From positions 28,833,144-28,897,143 of the forward strand of contig CM055875.1 in NCBI GenBank assembly GCA_029582165.1: a stretch of DNA of 64,000 nucleotides, given 5' to 3'. Numbering within the stretch: position 1 is the first letter of the stretch; every line of letters begins with the position of its first letter. The position numbers and the translations under genes were made by a program. Below are positions 32,564 through 45,258 of this stretch, in pieces. The notes below the pieces were generated by a model that made no database searches, had not been told where the DNA came from, and saw nothing but the letters and a program-made list of their open reading frames with translations. This stretch comes from Portulaca oleracea. Taxonomy: Eukaryota; Streptophyta; Magnoliopsida; Caryophyllales; Portulacaceae.

Positions 32564-34462
32564 TTTTAGTTATTATTCATCAAAGAAATTAAACTAATTT
32601 TAACTTCAAATCAAAACACTTTATCAACTCTCACTTAGTGTTTTAATTTTAACCAAGACCCACAAGACCCATGGCTTCAAGTGGACTTTGGCCCAACAAA
32701 ATTTGGTCCCATGTTGTCTTTGATGGATCATCTTATGATCGATTATTCAAAATGACTCTTGGCAAGAAATTTGTATCGAATACAATATTTCTCTTCCTCT
32801 GCTCTTGGCCCAAAACTATTTTGATAGCCAATTTGAATTGACCTAGCTCACACCCTACTTATTAATGATGGACAAATAATTCGCTTTGGCTTTCTTTATT
32901 TATCCATCTAAGTGGTTTTATTATCCTAAGCATGCAATTCTAGGAGAACTCTTTTGAAAAGCATAAAAGGCATAATAAAACATGCAATAACAAAATTAAA
33001 GCATAAGTAAAACCCCTAGTATGGCCACCTAGACTCAATCAACTAATTTAACTAAGCCTTAATAGTCTTCAAGAAAGCCTTCTTGGGTCATGCAACTCCA
33101 TTGGATGGGCTCCCACTCGAATCACCACCTCTATTGCTGTTGGGCTCCCACTCAATTTGATGTCTCCAATTACAACCAATTTACAATTTGGACCTCACAA
33201 TTGAAAATTAATAAACTTAACTGGAATTTTAAATTTAATTCAAAGACGGTACGCAGACCGTATTTCACCCAACCCGGTACGCAGACCGGTAAAACCGACT
33301 ATCTATGGCCATACTAGAAGCACATGCAAAACATGTAATATTGCAACAATTATATCAAATATAACACATCATGCTTAAATAACAAATTATAAAGGCATAT
33401 ATACAATTTGCAATATAACACATAAGGAAATAAATACTAATAAAATTTCCTAAAAGGTTTGCATGACTAATAAAGTAAATAAAATCCAAATTTTATCTTA
33501 GTTACCTAAACAGATTTAGGATTTTATACCTATACATACAAAAATACTTGAATTTCCTAAAATCAAGGAGTCTAAAAGATACTATATCTTTCAAAATTAT
33601 TTGCAAGTTTCCTAAACTTTACAAAGTAATAGATTTTATGCCTATTATCTGATTTAGTAGTAATAGGATTTAATAATTAATTTCTAAAATTAATTACAAA
33701 CCCTAAAACACACGAATTCACCAAAACTGCTGGCAACACGGTCCGTGTTGAACTAACACGGTCTGTGTTGCTTCCCAGTTTCGGTCAATTTCGTGAATGA
33801 AAAACTTAAATAAAACTATCGTAACTTATCGAATTTAAAGATTTCATATCACAGCGTTATCTAATAACCCAATATGAATATTTTCCAGAATTTTAACAAT
33901 TTTCAAAAGATTGTAAAATTTTAGGGAATTAAACATTTTTAATTCTCCATTTAAGAGGAAAATAAATAACAACAGTCCGATAAGTTTAAAAATCAAAGTT
34001 TATAATTTTCCCATACAGTAGGTTCATCTGATATGCTACTGTAAAAATTTCAGAAATTTTCGAGTTCGTTTGATAGTTTATTTCGATTTTTCATGTTTAC
34101 CGTAAAGCTAAGTCAGAAAATTCTACAAAAACCCTATTTTGCGAATTTAAACCTATTTCATGTATTGCCTACTGTTTAACAATATTAAACATGATTGTTT
34201 CTAAAACATTCAAAATTAAATCGAGTTCATGTTATATTTATCAATTAAACAAACATAAAATCGATTAATTAAAGGCAATAATAACAAAACATGAAATTTT
34301 ACAATAAAATCTCAGATTTATTATCATGAACATCAAAGATTAAAACTTTCATAAAGATTCAAAATTTTAAGCATAAATCTACTCTAGCATATTCATAATA
34401 TAATTCAACTATTGACAAAATTAATTATGAATACAAGTACAATACTTTAGCATGCAATTGGT
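32564..34462 (-). other. Long 5' leader of copia D
   Basis: About 1.9 kb between gag and the primer-binding site with no long frame. It shares order and sequence with copia C 40440-43744 (for example the ggtacgcagaccggtaaaac segment near 33278), so it is a conserved part of the element rather than an insertion. Role unknown; packaging or translation control is possible. Confidence 0.6.
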
Positions 34463-34475
34463 GGCTCTGATACCA
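34463..34475 (-). other. Primer-binding site of copia D
   Basis: The minus strand reads TGGTATCAGAGCC next to the 5' LTR, complementary to the 3' end of plant initiator Met-tRNA. The same site is seen at 43745-43757 (copia C) and near 25926-25938 (gypsy). Confidence 0.9.
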
Positions 34476-34476
34476 C

Positions 34477-35349
34477 TGTTGGGTTTTAGGTTATCTATTT
34501 CCTAAACAGATACAGATTAATTGGTGGAATATTATAATAGTTATAAACAATTAATCATAACAACTGCAGAGGCTTTAGTAATTATACCTAATCGCTAATT
34601 CCTGTTGAAGAAGAGGTTGACCTTCCTGATTCCAATGCTGAAACCCTCCTCCAGATTCCAATGCTGAAATCCTCTACTGAAAAGTCCACGCAGCACTCCA
34701 GGAACCCGATTGCTAGATCGACCCGATCGAGACGAATCTCAATCTAAGATGTATGTGAGATAGTTTCAGGAAACTGATAGTTTTCCTGAAACTAGAAACG
34801 AGAAAGGAGAGAAGAACTTAGGAAACCACTGATGTTTCTAAGAGTCGAAGGCAGATGGTGTGAAATAATCTCTCCAGAGACCCCTTTATATAGTGTTTAG
34901 AAAACCTAGGGATAGGGTTCAAAACCCTAAAGGGCCGAAAAGAGCAACGGCGCGATTTCTGGGCTCAACACGGTCCGTGTCGAAACAACACGGTCCGTGT
35001 TGGACTCCAGAAAGTCCAAACATTCGGCCCACGGTCAACACGGACCGTGGTGTCCCAACACGGACCGTGTTGGGTCAACACGGACCGTGTTGACCCCAAT
35101 TCGGTCCGTGTTGGGCTGATTTTTCACATAAATCAGTTTCCAACTTTTCTAAACCTGATACAATATCATTTAGGTTACATACATTGTTCCAGGGCACTGA
35201 CTTGTGTGACCCAGTAGGACCAAATAATATAGTTTGTAATTAAACTTATTTAATTACTAATTATAGAGGTCTCTAGCAAGACATATAATTACTATACTAC
35301 TTTGGTTTAATCTCCGTGTGTATCGAACATTGTCGGGACATTCCCAACA
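34477..35349 (-). repeat. Copia D 5' LTR
   Basis: 873 bp; TATA (minus) at 34885-34892. It has one extra cgaaacaacacggtccgtgt segment near 34980 relative to the 3' LTR, that is, one more palindrome copy. Otherwise it is nearly the same. Confidence 0.9.
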
Positions 35350-35368
35350 CCCGGACCTCTTCAGAATG

Positions 35369-35964
35369 TTTCAGGAAAAAGAGAATGTTTCCCGAAACAG
35401 GAACTGCAAACTAAAAGAGAGAGGAACTCAGGAAATCACCCTGGTATCTCTCTAAGAGTCTCAGGAAGTTGGTGTAGAATAATCTCTCCCAAAGACCCCT
35501 TTATATAGTGTTTAGAAAACCTAGGGAGAGGGTTCAAAAACCCTAAAGGGCCGACTTAACGCAACGGCGCGCTTCTTAGGCCCAACACGGCCCGCGTTGA
35601 AACAGCACGGTCTGTGTTAGATTCCAGAAGGTCCATTAACTCGGCCCATCGACACCACGGACCGTGGTGTCCCATCACGGACCGTGTTGGGTCAACACGG
35701 TCCGTGATGAACCCAGTTCGGTCCGTGTTGGGCTGATTTCTCACAGAAATCAGTTCCCAACTTTTCTAAACGTAATACAATATCACTTAGGTTACATAGA
35801 TTGTTCCAGGGCACTGACTTGTGTGACCCAGTAGGACCAAATAATATAGTTGTAATTAAACATATTTAATTATAATTATAGAGGTCTCTAGCAAGACATA
35901 TAATTACTATATTACTTTGGTTTAATCTCCGTGTATATCGAACATTGTCGGGACATTCCCAACA
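35369..35964 (-). repeat. Copia C 3' LTR, second half
   Basis: Continues the LTR broken at 20196 after 15.2 kb of insertion. It includes a perfect palindrome gacaccacgg/ccgtggtgtc around A at 35651-35671, whose arms differ from those of copia D. Ends cccaaca next to the polypurine tract. Confidence 0.85.
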
Positions 35965-38900
35965 ATCTCCTACTTGTCCCACAAGTGTTTGATTCCTTAA
36001 ACTCCCTTGTCACTTACTGTCTCTAGTTCGGATAGGGTAAGCTAAAGTCATCTTTATGTAAGACCCGAACTTTCCTCGTTCTCCGAGTTTAGACTTTGAA
36101 AAATAGATGATTAACTATTGATTCAACTAAGCTCGGCCAAGCATTTTCAGTCCAATCTCATCGAGTGGCCAACGAGACAATTGACCCTAATAGGGAGGAC
36201 AATGTCATTTTGTTCAGACACACATTCTCACATGATCCAACTGTAACCCAGACACCGCCTTTATAGCCTACTGTTACGAAAGGCGTTTAACGCGCTCCAA
36301 AGTCACAACAGACCATGTAGTCTATGTACTGAACTCAGGATTTAGGAATTTTGAGTAGTGAGAGCTCCTATGACAATTCCCAACTTAAAGAGCTCCCACT
36401 GCGGGTCAGTTCGGTAGTTGTTCTCAACAATACCCATGTGATTGATTTATGATGTCATCACATCACTATGATCACGAAACTTGATCATCACCTCAATCCC
36501 ACATGCTAATTGTGTTGATATTATCACTGTTCCCACGTGATAATACAATTAGGAACCAGGTCGACTGTCGACAAAGACTAGCGTTATCAAGTTCACTAAT
36601 GGGGTTTCAGAAATCGAACTTCATCCAATTTCCCATTTTGAATGCGCTAACCATTTTGGACATTTACATAATTCTAAACCACAATTGATGTAAATTTTGG
36701 AATCTTATTCTTAATGATGAATCAACAAGGTCATAATTCATGAACAATTCATACCTATTGCCCATGCATGACTATCATGCTAACTACAACATGGGTTTAG
36801 TACATAATACTTGCAATGAACCTCGTATATATACCATCTCACTAATGGCCTTTCATACAAGAAGATATATCCGGAACACATATTTGGATTCATAGTGAGC
36901 TTCAGTTCCTTTGCTTGAGTGATGGCTTCTATCAACAAGGCTCCATTTCTCTCGCAAGGCTAGAAACATCTCCCAGTTCTAAAAACGAACTTCGCAATCC
37001 TAACATTTTCTGCCACAACTTCTAAAGTCGTGCCATACTTATCTTATTTGAAGAATTAACCGCATGTCATGTTAGGACCTTCTTCCGGTTCACCTCAATA
37101 CCACTCAAAATATATCGTATAATTTTCTCTGACCTTTTAGATAATCATGTTTCTCTACATGAGTGTGGCATCAATGCAACTCTTCACACTTAGCTTTTAT
37201 CAACCACTTTAGACTTAGGACACATCATTAGTTTTGCTTATATACAATGTAAATGTTATGTTGGACTTTCAACATCTTATGGCATACATTAATCTCACGC
37301 CTGAAGCATGAGTTATATGTCTCATCCTTCTTAGAACTTCTGATTGTTTTGAGACAATCAAATTCCGTAAGGATATGCCATGATTTATGGAAATTAATCC
37401 ATTCTCGAAGTGAGTTGAACTATTCAACACCTAGCTAACTTTGATTCAAACAATCAAAATCTTTAATCTATCATTATAGATCTTGTCTCCAAGAAAATTC
37501 TTAGCCCCACCAATCCTTCACTCTGAAAATTATTTCCAAGTCAACCTCGGTAGAAGCAACATTAGAATATTCTTCTCAATAGGCAATATGTCAATCACAT
37601 ACAATATCAGAAAACGCATTGCTCCCACTGAACTTCTTGTAAACACAATATTATCTTGGGCACTTCCCAGTATGTCAAACCTTTTTGATATCCTGGTCAA
37701 GAAGGTCAATGATTCCAACTCCTAGAAGCTTCCTTAAGACCACAGATGGTCTCTTGAAGTTTACAAGTATTCCAACAAAAGACCACTCAGTTGTGTCAAG
37801 TACACACCTTTCTTCAAAATTTAATTTTGAAGTCAGTCTTGATGTCTATCTTAATGAACCCATGTTTTGCCTTAAAACCCTCCTATGCCTGATGGCTCAC
37901 ACCTTCAGACAAATCAACCGAGTTCTAAACTTGGTTGTATACATGGAGTCCATCTTAGACCCTATGGAATCTTGACTTGCTAAAGCTTCTTTGTTGTAGG
38001 TAGAGTCATTACTTTCTAAAAGTAACATCTTACGCTCATCCATAGAAGATCGATATCTCTGTGGTTGACGGAGTTGTTTACCTGACCTTGCTTGGAGTAA
38101 TGTTCATGGCACCTCCTCCTCAACGTTTTGAGGAACTTCAACTGCCTCAACCTTTTTCTTAATTTCCAGACCAATAGGAAAATTTGAACTATGATCAAGT
38201 AGCTGAGTTTCAGGTGATGATTATAGTGTTTTGTGTCTCTCGAACTTCGATAAGTTCAAAAACTGTCTCACTCTTTCTTTTAGAGAATAACATATTCTCT
38301 AAGAAGAAAGCATTTTGAGACACAAACACTTTCCTCTACAACAGTTTGTAGAAGTGATACTCCTTTCTTTCAGAAGATGGTTTAAAAACCTCTCTTCTCC
38401 ATATCATATATGGTGTCTTCTCTAGTGCTTCATATAATCTTTATTCAGTAATTAAAGTTATGGTTAACTGCGTGTATCCCTAAAAGGTAATCGGCAATGT
38501 TGACTCAACCATCATTAATCGCACCATATCTAATAAGGTGTGATTTCTCTTTTAGATACGTCATTGAGATGTCGTATTCCGAGAGGAGAGAGTTATGAAA
38601 CAATTTCAAATTCTCTGGAATGGTCAGTGAAATCATGGCTCAAATACTCACCTCTTCAACCTTATTGAAGAGTTTTGGTTTTCTTGCCAAGTTGGTTTTG
38701 TACTTAACTTTGAAAATCTTTGAACATTTCAAAGGATTTGGACTTGTGGCGTATTAAGTAGATATACCCATATCTACTAAAAATCGTCACTGAAAGTGAT
38801 GAAAAGTATAACAAACCTTCTTCTAGCAGTAGTGCTCATAGGCCCATATACATCAATATGTTTGCATCCTAATAAGTCATTAGCTTGTTCACCAGTTCTA

Positions 38901-40928
38901 ATAAGAGGTGATTTTAGTCATCTTAACCATCAGGCATGCTTTACAAACATTGAACTTTTCGAAGTTTAGGTTTTCCAAAATCCTGCACTATGCAGTTTCT
39001 GAATGCATTTCTGATTAATATGATTTAAGCTTATAGTGCCGGAATTATGTTTCATTTGAGTCATTTGTTTAAACTCTTGGCTCAACCATTAGCATCTCTT
39101 CGATCGTATCCAGGTGCTCTCATTGTTTTGCCAAGACTACTTCATTTTGGAAATCTTTAAAATATTTTAACATTCCAGCTTCAGATGAATCTCATAGACA
39201 TGAATCACCATGTGTTATTTTATTCATCTTTGAAGATTTGAAGTAATCCATCCCTTGTACTTCTGCTCAATTGGACTACATACATCCATATGCATGAGTG
39301 TTTGTTGGCACGTTCACCCTTTCTTGTAAAAGGTACGTACAGTCATGCTTTGCAGACATCACATGTTTCAAAGTCTTATCATTCAAAAGTCTATCACTGT
39401 GACGCCTCTGAATGCGCTCTGATTTGCATGACTTAATAGATAGTTACACGTTTTATGTTTGAACATGAGTTATTCCTTTTAAACATTTTGGTTTCGATGT
39501 GTTGGGTGTGTTTATCTGTGATCCTCTGTCTCTCTAATTGAGAGTAAGAAATACTTATAATGAGAACATAGAATCACCTATAAATTTCTCTTATAAGTCT
39601 TGAGGAAATGGATAAACAACCAATTCTTCATAAGGAACTACAACTAATTGCATGTTCCTATTTGTAGGCTGACTCTCATCCTTCAAAGCACATCTACTTT
39701 GCTATAGATCCTGTACATTTGCATAAATGTGAGTTTCACAGCCGGTATCTAATACTCAAAGTGGGTTTAATAAGGGTAGTGTGTATCATATACGCATTTT
39801 CCTAGAAATGGGATCATATCTCAAGTCTTTCTTATAGTTATTCATACTCCCAGTGTCATATATACATGATTTGGTTGTTAACTGGTTGCTGTCATTGGTT
39901 GGGCATGTACTACTGTTTGTCCTTACCTTTCCTTTGACTTCTTGTCTTTGATAGATTTCTTAAATCTTATTTTCGCTTTCACTAAAAGACTATCTTTGGT
40001 TGCCAATCTTTTGGCTAAAGGGGATCTAAGGTTTCTCATGTTTTAAAATAGTCAAATTATTTCAGAATATGAGTGCCATCAATTGGCCTTTATCTAGCTT
40101 AACCGAGACTATCTGGTTATTGGTTTCATATTTATCAACTCTAACTAGTTCGATGAACTTGGTTTTGACTAAATCCTTCCTCTAATCTTCAAACATTTTG
40201 AAGTTAAAGTTGTATGAATACAATGACATTACATGTATTCATTTGGCTTGATTAACCTCTTAATATTGATGCCTAGCTCAATGTTATATCAAAGACATGT
40301 TTCTTTTAATTCGCCCAAGACAATCTTGTTATAGCGATGCCAATTAAGGAATTGGTGTAATTGTTTTTCTCTTTCTCAAGGAGAAAACAATATTTATTAG
40401 TGGTGGATGTTTGAGTGAAAAGACAAAAATAATTCTATGAGACAAAAAGTGGTTCATTTTAGTTATTATTCATCAAAAGAACTTAAACTAATTTTAATTT
40501 CAAATAAAAACACTTTATCAACTCTCATTTAGTGTTTTAATTTACCAAGACCCACAAGACTCATGGGCTCAAGTGGACTTTGGCCCAACAAAACTCGATC
40601 CCATGTTATCTATGGTGGATCATCATATGATCGATCATTGAAAATGATTCTTGACAAGAAATTTGTATCGAATACAATATTTCTTTTTCTCTGCTCTTGG
40701 CCCAAAACTATTTAGATAGCCAATTTGAATTGACCTAGCTCCCACCCTACTTATTAATGACAAATAATTCGCTTTGGCTTTCTTTATTTATCCATCTAAG
40801 TGGTGTTTCGATAGGTTGAGCAATAATTCATTTTTGAGAGTAGGTTTTATTATCCTATGCATGCAATTCTAGGTGAACTCTTTCGAAAAGCATAAAAGGA
40901 ATAATAAAACAACATGCTATAAAAAAAA

Positions 40929-41438
40929 TCTATATTCTTATAATGACAATCTATGTGGGACCCAGCAAATACTGCAACGAGAGCGTGTCAAGGAGTCTCA
41001 ACCAATCACAATTAAGAAATAAAGGACCCAATTTTTAATAATTTTTTATTTTATTTTCGACCGGATTTTATTGTAAACCTAAGCTGCTTGGGACTCTGAC
41101 ACCAATTACAGTTGTTCCATAACTGTTTTAAATTTAATTTAATTTTAGAATTAAAAAAAAAACTATTACAAATCCCATACGACTTTGGACTTTGATAACG
41201 TTTCCAACTGTTTCATATCTATATATATTATAATAGAAATCATAGTGGGTCCCGCAAAATGAGCCACTGGAGTGACTGTAGGGGAATTGGCCTATCATAA
41301 CGTATAAAATTATATTTTTTTTACTATTTTCAATTTTTTTAGTTTCAATCCAGATTTTATTTCAAAATTAAAAAAACCAGAAAGTATCACTAATCCTTGA
41401 CTGCTTTGGACTCTGAATTAAATTATTTTGGTGTTGTC

Positions 41439-41504
<66 letters not shown>

Positions 41505-41773
41505 CTATATATTTTAATAGAAATCATTGTGGGTCCCACGAAATAGAGTCACGGGACTACTGTAGGAGAATTGGTCAATCACAACGTAGAAATTTTTTTC
41601 TATTTTGAATTTCTTTTTATTCTCAATCCTTATTTTATTTTAAAATTAAAAAAAAACAGAAAGTATCACTAATCTTTGACTACTTTGGACTCTGAATTAA
41701 ATTATTTTGGTGCAAATAACAGTAATTATAACTATTTTAATATACTCCGTGCATCGCACGGGTTGAGGCCTAG
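40929..41773 (+). mobile_element. Non-autonomous Helitron in copia C
   Basis: It starts TC (40929) and ends CTAG (41773), 12 bp after a hairpin ccgtgc-atc-gcacgg (41747-41761). It is inserted exactly between A and T: the flanks join to ...aaaa|ttaaagcat, matching copia D near 33000. These are Helitron hallmarks. No Rep/helicase is encoded. Inside, a head-like segment with gtgggacccagca or gtgggtcccrc recurs three times (about 40950, 41243, 41530), and a TAA microsatellite lies at about 41437-41504. Confidence 0.85.
41437..41504. repeat. (TAA)n microsatellite
   Basis: About 20 uninterrupted trinucleotide repeats inside the Helitron. Confidence 0.95.
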
Positions 41774-43758
41774 TTAAAGCATAAAATAAATTCCCTAGTA
41801 TGGCCACCTAGACTTAATCAAACTAATTTTAACTAAGTCTTGACAATCTTCAAGAAACTGTTCTTGGGTTTTGCAACTTCCTTGGATGGGCTCCCACTCG
41901 AATCACCACCTCCATTGTTGTTGGGCTTCCACTCAACTTGATGTCTCCAATTATAACAAATTTACAAAGTGGACCTCACAATTGAGGCCTTACATGAATT
42001 AAATAAACTTAACTGAAAATTTAAATTTAAAATTAATTCAACGACGGCACGCAGGTCGTATTTCACCCAACCCGGTACGCAAACCGGTAAAACCGACTAT
42101 CTATGACCATACTAGAAGCACATGCAAATAGGCAATATTGCAATAATTATATCAAATATAACACATGCTTAAATAACAAATTATAAAGGCATACTTAATT
42201 GCAACGTAACACATATAAGGAAACAAATACTAAATAAGGTTTCCTAAAAGTTTGCATGATTAATAAAATAAACAAAATTTCAAATTTTATCTTAGTTACC
42301 TAAACAGATTTAGGATTTCATACCTATATACACAAAATACTCGATTTTCCTAAAATCAAGAAATCTAAAAGATACGATATCTTTTAAAGATATTGTAAGT
42401 TTCCTAAACTTTACAAAATTAATAGATTTTATGCCCATCAACTGATTTAGTAGTAATATGATTCAATAATAATTTCTAAAATTAATTTTAAACCCTAAAA
42501 CACACAAATTCACCAAAACTGCTAGCAACACGGTCCGTGTTGCTTCCCAATATTGTTTAATTTCGTGAATGAAAAACTTAAATAAAATTATCATCACTTA
42601 TCAAATTTAAGAGTTTCATATCATAGTGTTATCTAATAACCCAATATGAAAATTTTCCAGAATTTTAACAATTTTCAAAAGATTGTAAAATTTTAGGGAA
42701 TTAAACCTTTTAATTCACCGTTTGAGAGGAAAATAAATAATAACAGTTCGATAAGTTTAAAAATCAAGTTTATATAATTTTCCCATATAGTAGACTCATC
42801 CAATATGCTACTGTAAAAATTTCAGATTTTTATCAAATTTCGAAAATTAGAATAAAAACCAGAGAAGCAATCAATTATACTTTTCTATTAATATGACAAT
42901 TAAAGGAAAATTAGTAAACAATTTTGAAAATTCACGAAAATTTAATTCATAACAGAATGATTACCCAGTAACCTACTGTAAGAGTTTCAGAAATTTTACA
43001 AATTTCTATGAATTTACAAAATTCAGAGAAGCAACAAATTTATTTCTCACATCAGAAAATCTAAATTAAAACATATAACTTGATCGGATAAATTAACGGA
43101 AAACTTTTCCCTAAAATTATGATTATCCAGTAACCTACTGTAAAATTTCAGAAGTTTTACAAATTTCTAGTAATTTATAAAATTCAGAGAATTAAACGAT
43201 TTTTATTTCTCTTCAGATCTGAAAACTCAATTAAAATCCATTTTAATTGGGAAAAATCTACAAAAAATTATGGAAAGTTCAGAACACTTCCAGACACCTC
43301 CAATAAAAATTTCAGAAATTTTCAAGTTCGTTTGATATTTTATTTCGATTTTTCATTAAAATACCGTAAACAAACTAAATCTGAAAATAATTCTACAAAA
43401 CCCTATTTTGCGAATTTTTTGACATATTTCATGTATTGCCTACTCTTTAACAATATTAAACAAGATTGTTTCTAAAATATTCAAAATCAAATCAATCTCA
43501 TGCTATATTTAACAATCAAACAAACATAAAATCGATTTATTAAAGGCAATAAGAAATAAATAATAACAAAGCATGAAACTTTATAATAAAATTCCATATT
43601 TACTATCATGAATAATAAAGATTAAAACTTTCATAAAGTTTCAAAATTTTAGGCATAAATCTACTCTAGCATATTCATAACGGAATTCAACTATTGACAA
43701 GATTACTTATGAATTCAAGTACAATACTTTAGCATGCAATTGGTGGCTCTGATACCAC

Positions 43759-44565
43759 TGTTAGGTTTTAGGTTATCTATTTCCTAAACAGATACAGATT
43801 AATTGGCAGAATATTCATAACGATTATAAAACAATTAATCACAACAATTGCAGAGGCTTTAGTAATTATACTTGATCGCTAATCCGGCTAATGAAGATGT
43901 TGACCTTTGAGATTCCAATGCTGAAATCCTCTACTGAAGGTCCACTCAGCACTCCGGGAACTCGACTGCTAGATCGACCCGATCGAGACAGATCTCAATC
44001 TAAGATGTATGTATTTGGTATATGTGAATGTTTCAGGAAACAGTGAATGTTTCAGGAAACAGAGAATGTTTCCCGAAACAGGAACTGCAAACTAAAAGAG
44101 AGGGGAACTCAGAAAATCACCCTGATATCTCTCTAAGAGTCTCAGGCAGTTGGTGTGGAATAATCTCTCCCAGAAACCCCTTTATATAGTGTTTAGAAAA
44201 CCTAGAGAGAAGGTTCAAAAACCCTAAAGGGCGGACTTAACGCAACGGCGCGCTTCTTAGACCCAACACGGTCCGTGTTGGACTCCAGAAGGTCCATTAA
44301 CTCGACCCATGGACACCACGGACCGTGTTGGGCTGATTTCTCACAGAAATCAGTTCCCAACTTTTCTAAACGTAATACAATATCACTTAGGTAACATACA
44401 TTGTTCTAGGGCATTGACTTGTGTGACCCAGTAGAACCAAATAATATAGTTGTAATTAAACATATTTAATTACTAATTATAGATGTCTCTAGCAAGACAT
44501 ATAATTACTATATTACTTTGGTTTAATCTCCGTGTATATCAAACATTGTCGGGACATTCCCAGTA
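43759..44565 (-). repeat. Copia C 5' LTR
   Basis: 807 bp, beginning tgttaggttttagg. TATA (minus) at 44181-44188; palindrome ccaacacgg/ccgtgttgg around T at 44263-44281. The end reads cccagta where cccaaca is expected, a two-base change, then the gatgc duplication. A segment gtgaatgtttcaggaaaca is duplicated in it near 44023-44060. Confidence 0.85.
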
Positions 44566-44570
44566 GATGC

Positions 44571-45258
44571 ACCACTGCCGCAAACTCCTTGACATGAGAA
44601 ACCGAGGCACCGTTTGTAACCTTCTGTTGCTGTTCGATTCTTTCAATCATAGAGCATGCCTTTTGCACAGTTGGTTAGAGGATCCATGATCAATATCTGA
44701 CCTCAAATTACATCATATATAATCTCCATTAAATCGCATTAGAAATTGTATCGATTTTTGGTGTTGGCTTAATTCCAGACCTTTCGAGATAGCTTTACAA
44801 TCGACATTTGGTTCCTTGCAATCACACATAGGAATTTCACTCAAATCATTCAACTCATCCCAAAGACACTTCAACTTCGTGTTATAAACTACCACCGAAT
44901 CGTCATTTTGCCTCAATCTACTAATTTTTTCTACAAGCTTGAATAGTAATAGTCCGTTGCTTTGTCCAAACCTTTCAGTCGAATCATCCCAAAGCTTTTT
45001 GGCAGAATCGACATAAATGAATACTTCAGACAAAGTAGGATCTATAGACTTCAAAAATCCAACTTATGACCTTACTATCACATCTCAACCGTTGTTGCAG
45101 AGTAGGAGCTGTTGATCTAGCCGCATTCACCGGTTACAAATCCGAGCTTCACCTTCGTCCAAAGACTAATTTTGGCAGCACGAAACCATTGTTGGTAGTT
45201 AGAACCTTTGAGCTTGACATTAGTCAAACTCATATCTGGATGGTTTGAGGGGTGTAAA
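44571..45258 (-). pseudogene. Outer copia gag, middle part
   Basis: Minus-strand codons from 45258: HPSNHPDMSLTN...LKGSNYQQWFRAAKISLWTK, then in the next frame IDPTLSEVFIYVDSAKKLWDDSTERFGQSN...IFHLKC-type gag (UBN2 family) from 45054. It joins the gag start across the copia B insertion and the zinc knuckle across copia C. Frameshifted; non-functional. Confidence 0.85.

Larger units (their letters stand above)
26896..35349 (-). mobile_element. Copia D: young, apparently intact Ty1/copia
   Basis: LTRs 26896-27742 (3') and 34477-35349 (5') begin TGTTGGG and end CAACA. Target duplication cccgg (26891-26895, 35350-35354). Primer-binding site (TGGTATCAGAGCC on minus) at 34463-34475; polypurine tract (GACAAGTGGGAGAT on minus) at about 27743-27756. 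One uninterrupted 1339-codon polyprotein. A long leader of about 1.9 kb separates LTR and gag. It is the most recent insertion of this nest. Confidence 0.93.
20197..35363 (-). mobile_element. Chromovirus-like Ty3/gypsy element, inserted in copia C LTR
   Basis: The 3' LTR is 20197-21154. The 5' LTR starts at 25939, is interrupted at 26895 by copia D and ends at 35355-35363. LTR ends are TG...CA. The primer-binding site is the complement of about 25923-25938 (TTTGGTATCAGAGCC). The polypurine tract (aagaaggggagga on minus) lies at 21155-21170. Target duplication gaatg. One gag-pol lies on the minus strand, damaged by one stop and two frameshifts. Confidence 0.9.
35965..43744 (-). pseudogene. Copia C internal region, gag-pol eroded
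   Basis: About 6.9 kb after removing the Helitron, close to the 6.7 kb of copia D. Sequence blocks collinear with copia D pol are readable (for example 37483-38000 with 29400-30070, and 38500-38900 with 30700-31100), but indels and stops break every frame. Only copies of 60-100 codons remain open by chance. The leader part (40440-43744) is better preserved and carries an extra repeated aaatttctagtaattt-type block at 42830-43320. Confidence 0.8.
19925..44565 (-). mobile_element. Copia C: decayed full-length Ty1/copia with nested insertions
   Basis: The 3' LTR is split: 19925-20196 and 35369-35964. The 5' LTR is 43759-44565. A primer-binding site lies at 43745-43757 and a polypurine tract at about 35965-35979 (atctcctacttgtcc on plus). 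Its LTRs and internal DNA align with copia D throughout, including the landmark sequence around 41800-42130, so the two are related families. The region equivalent to gag-pol (about 36700-40430) keeps recognisable nucleotide similarity to copia D but no long frame. Flanked by the gatgc duplication. Confidence 0.85.
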
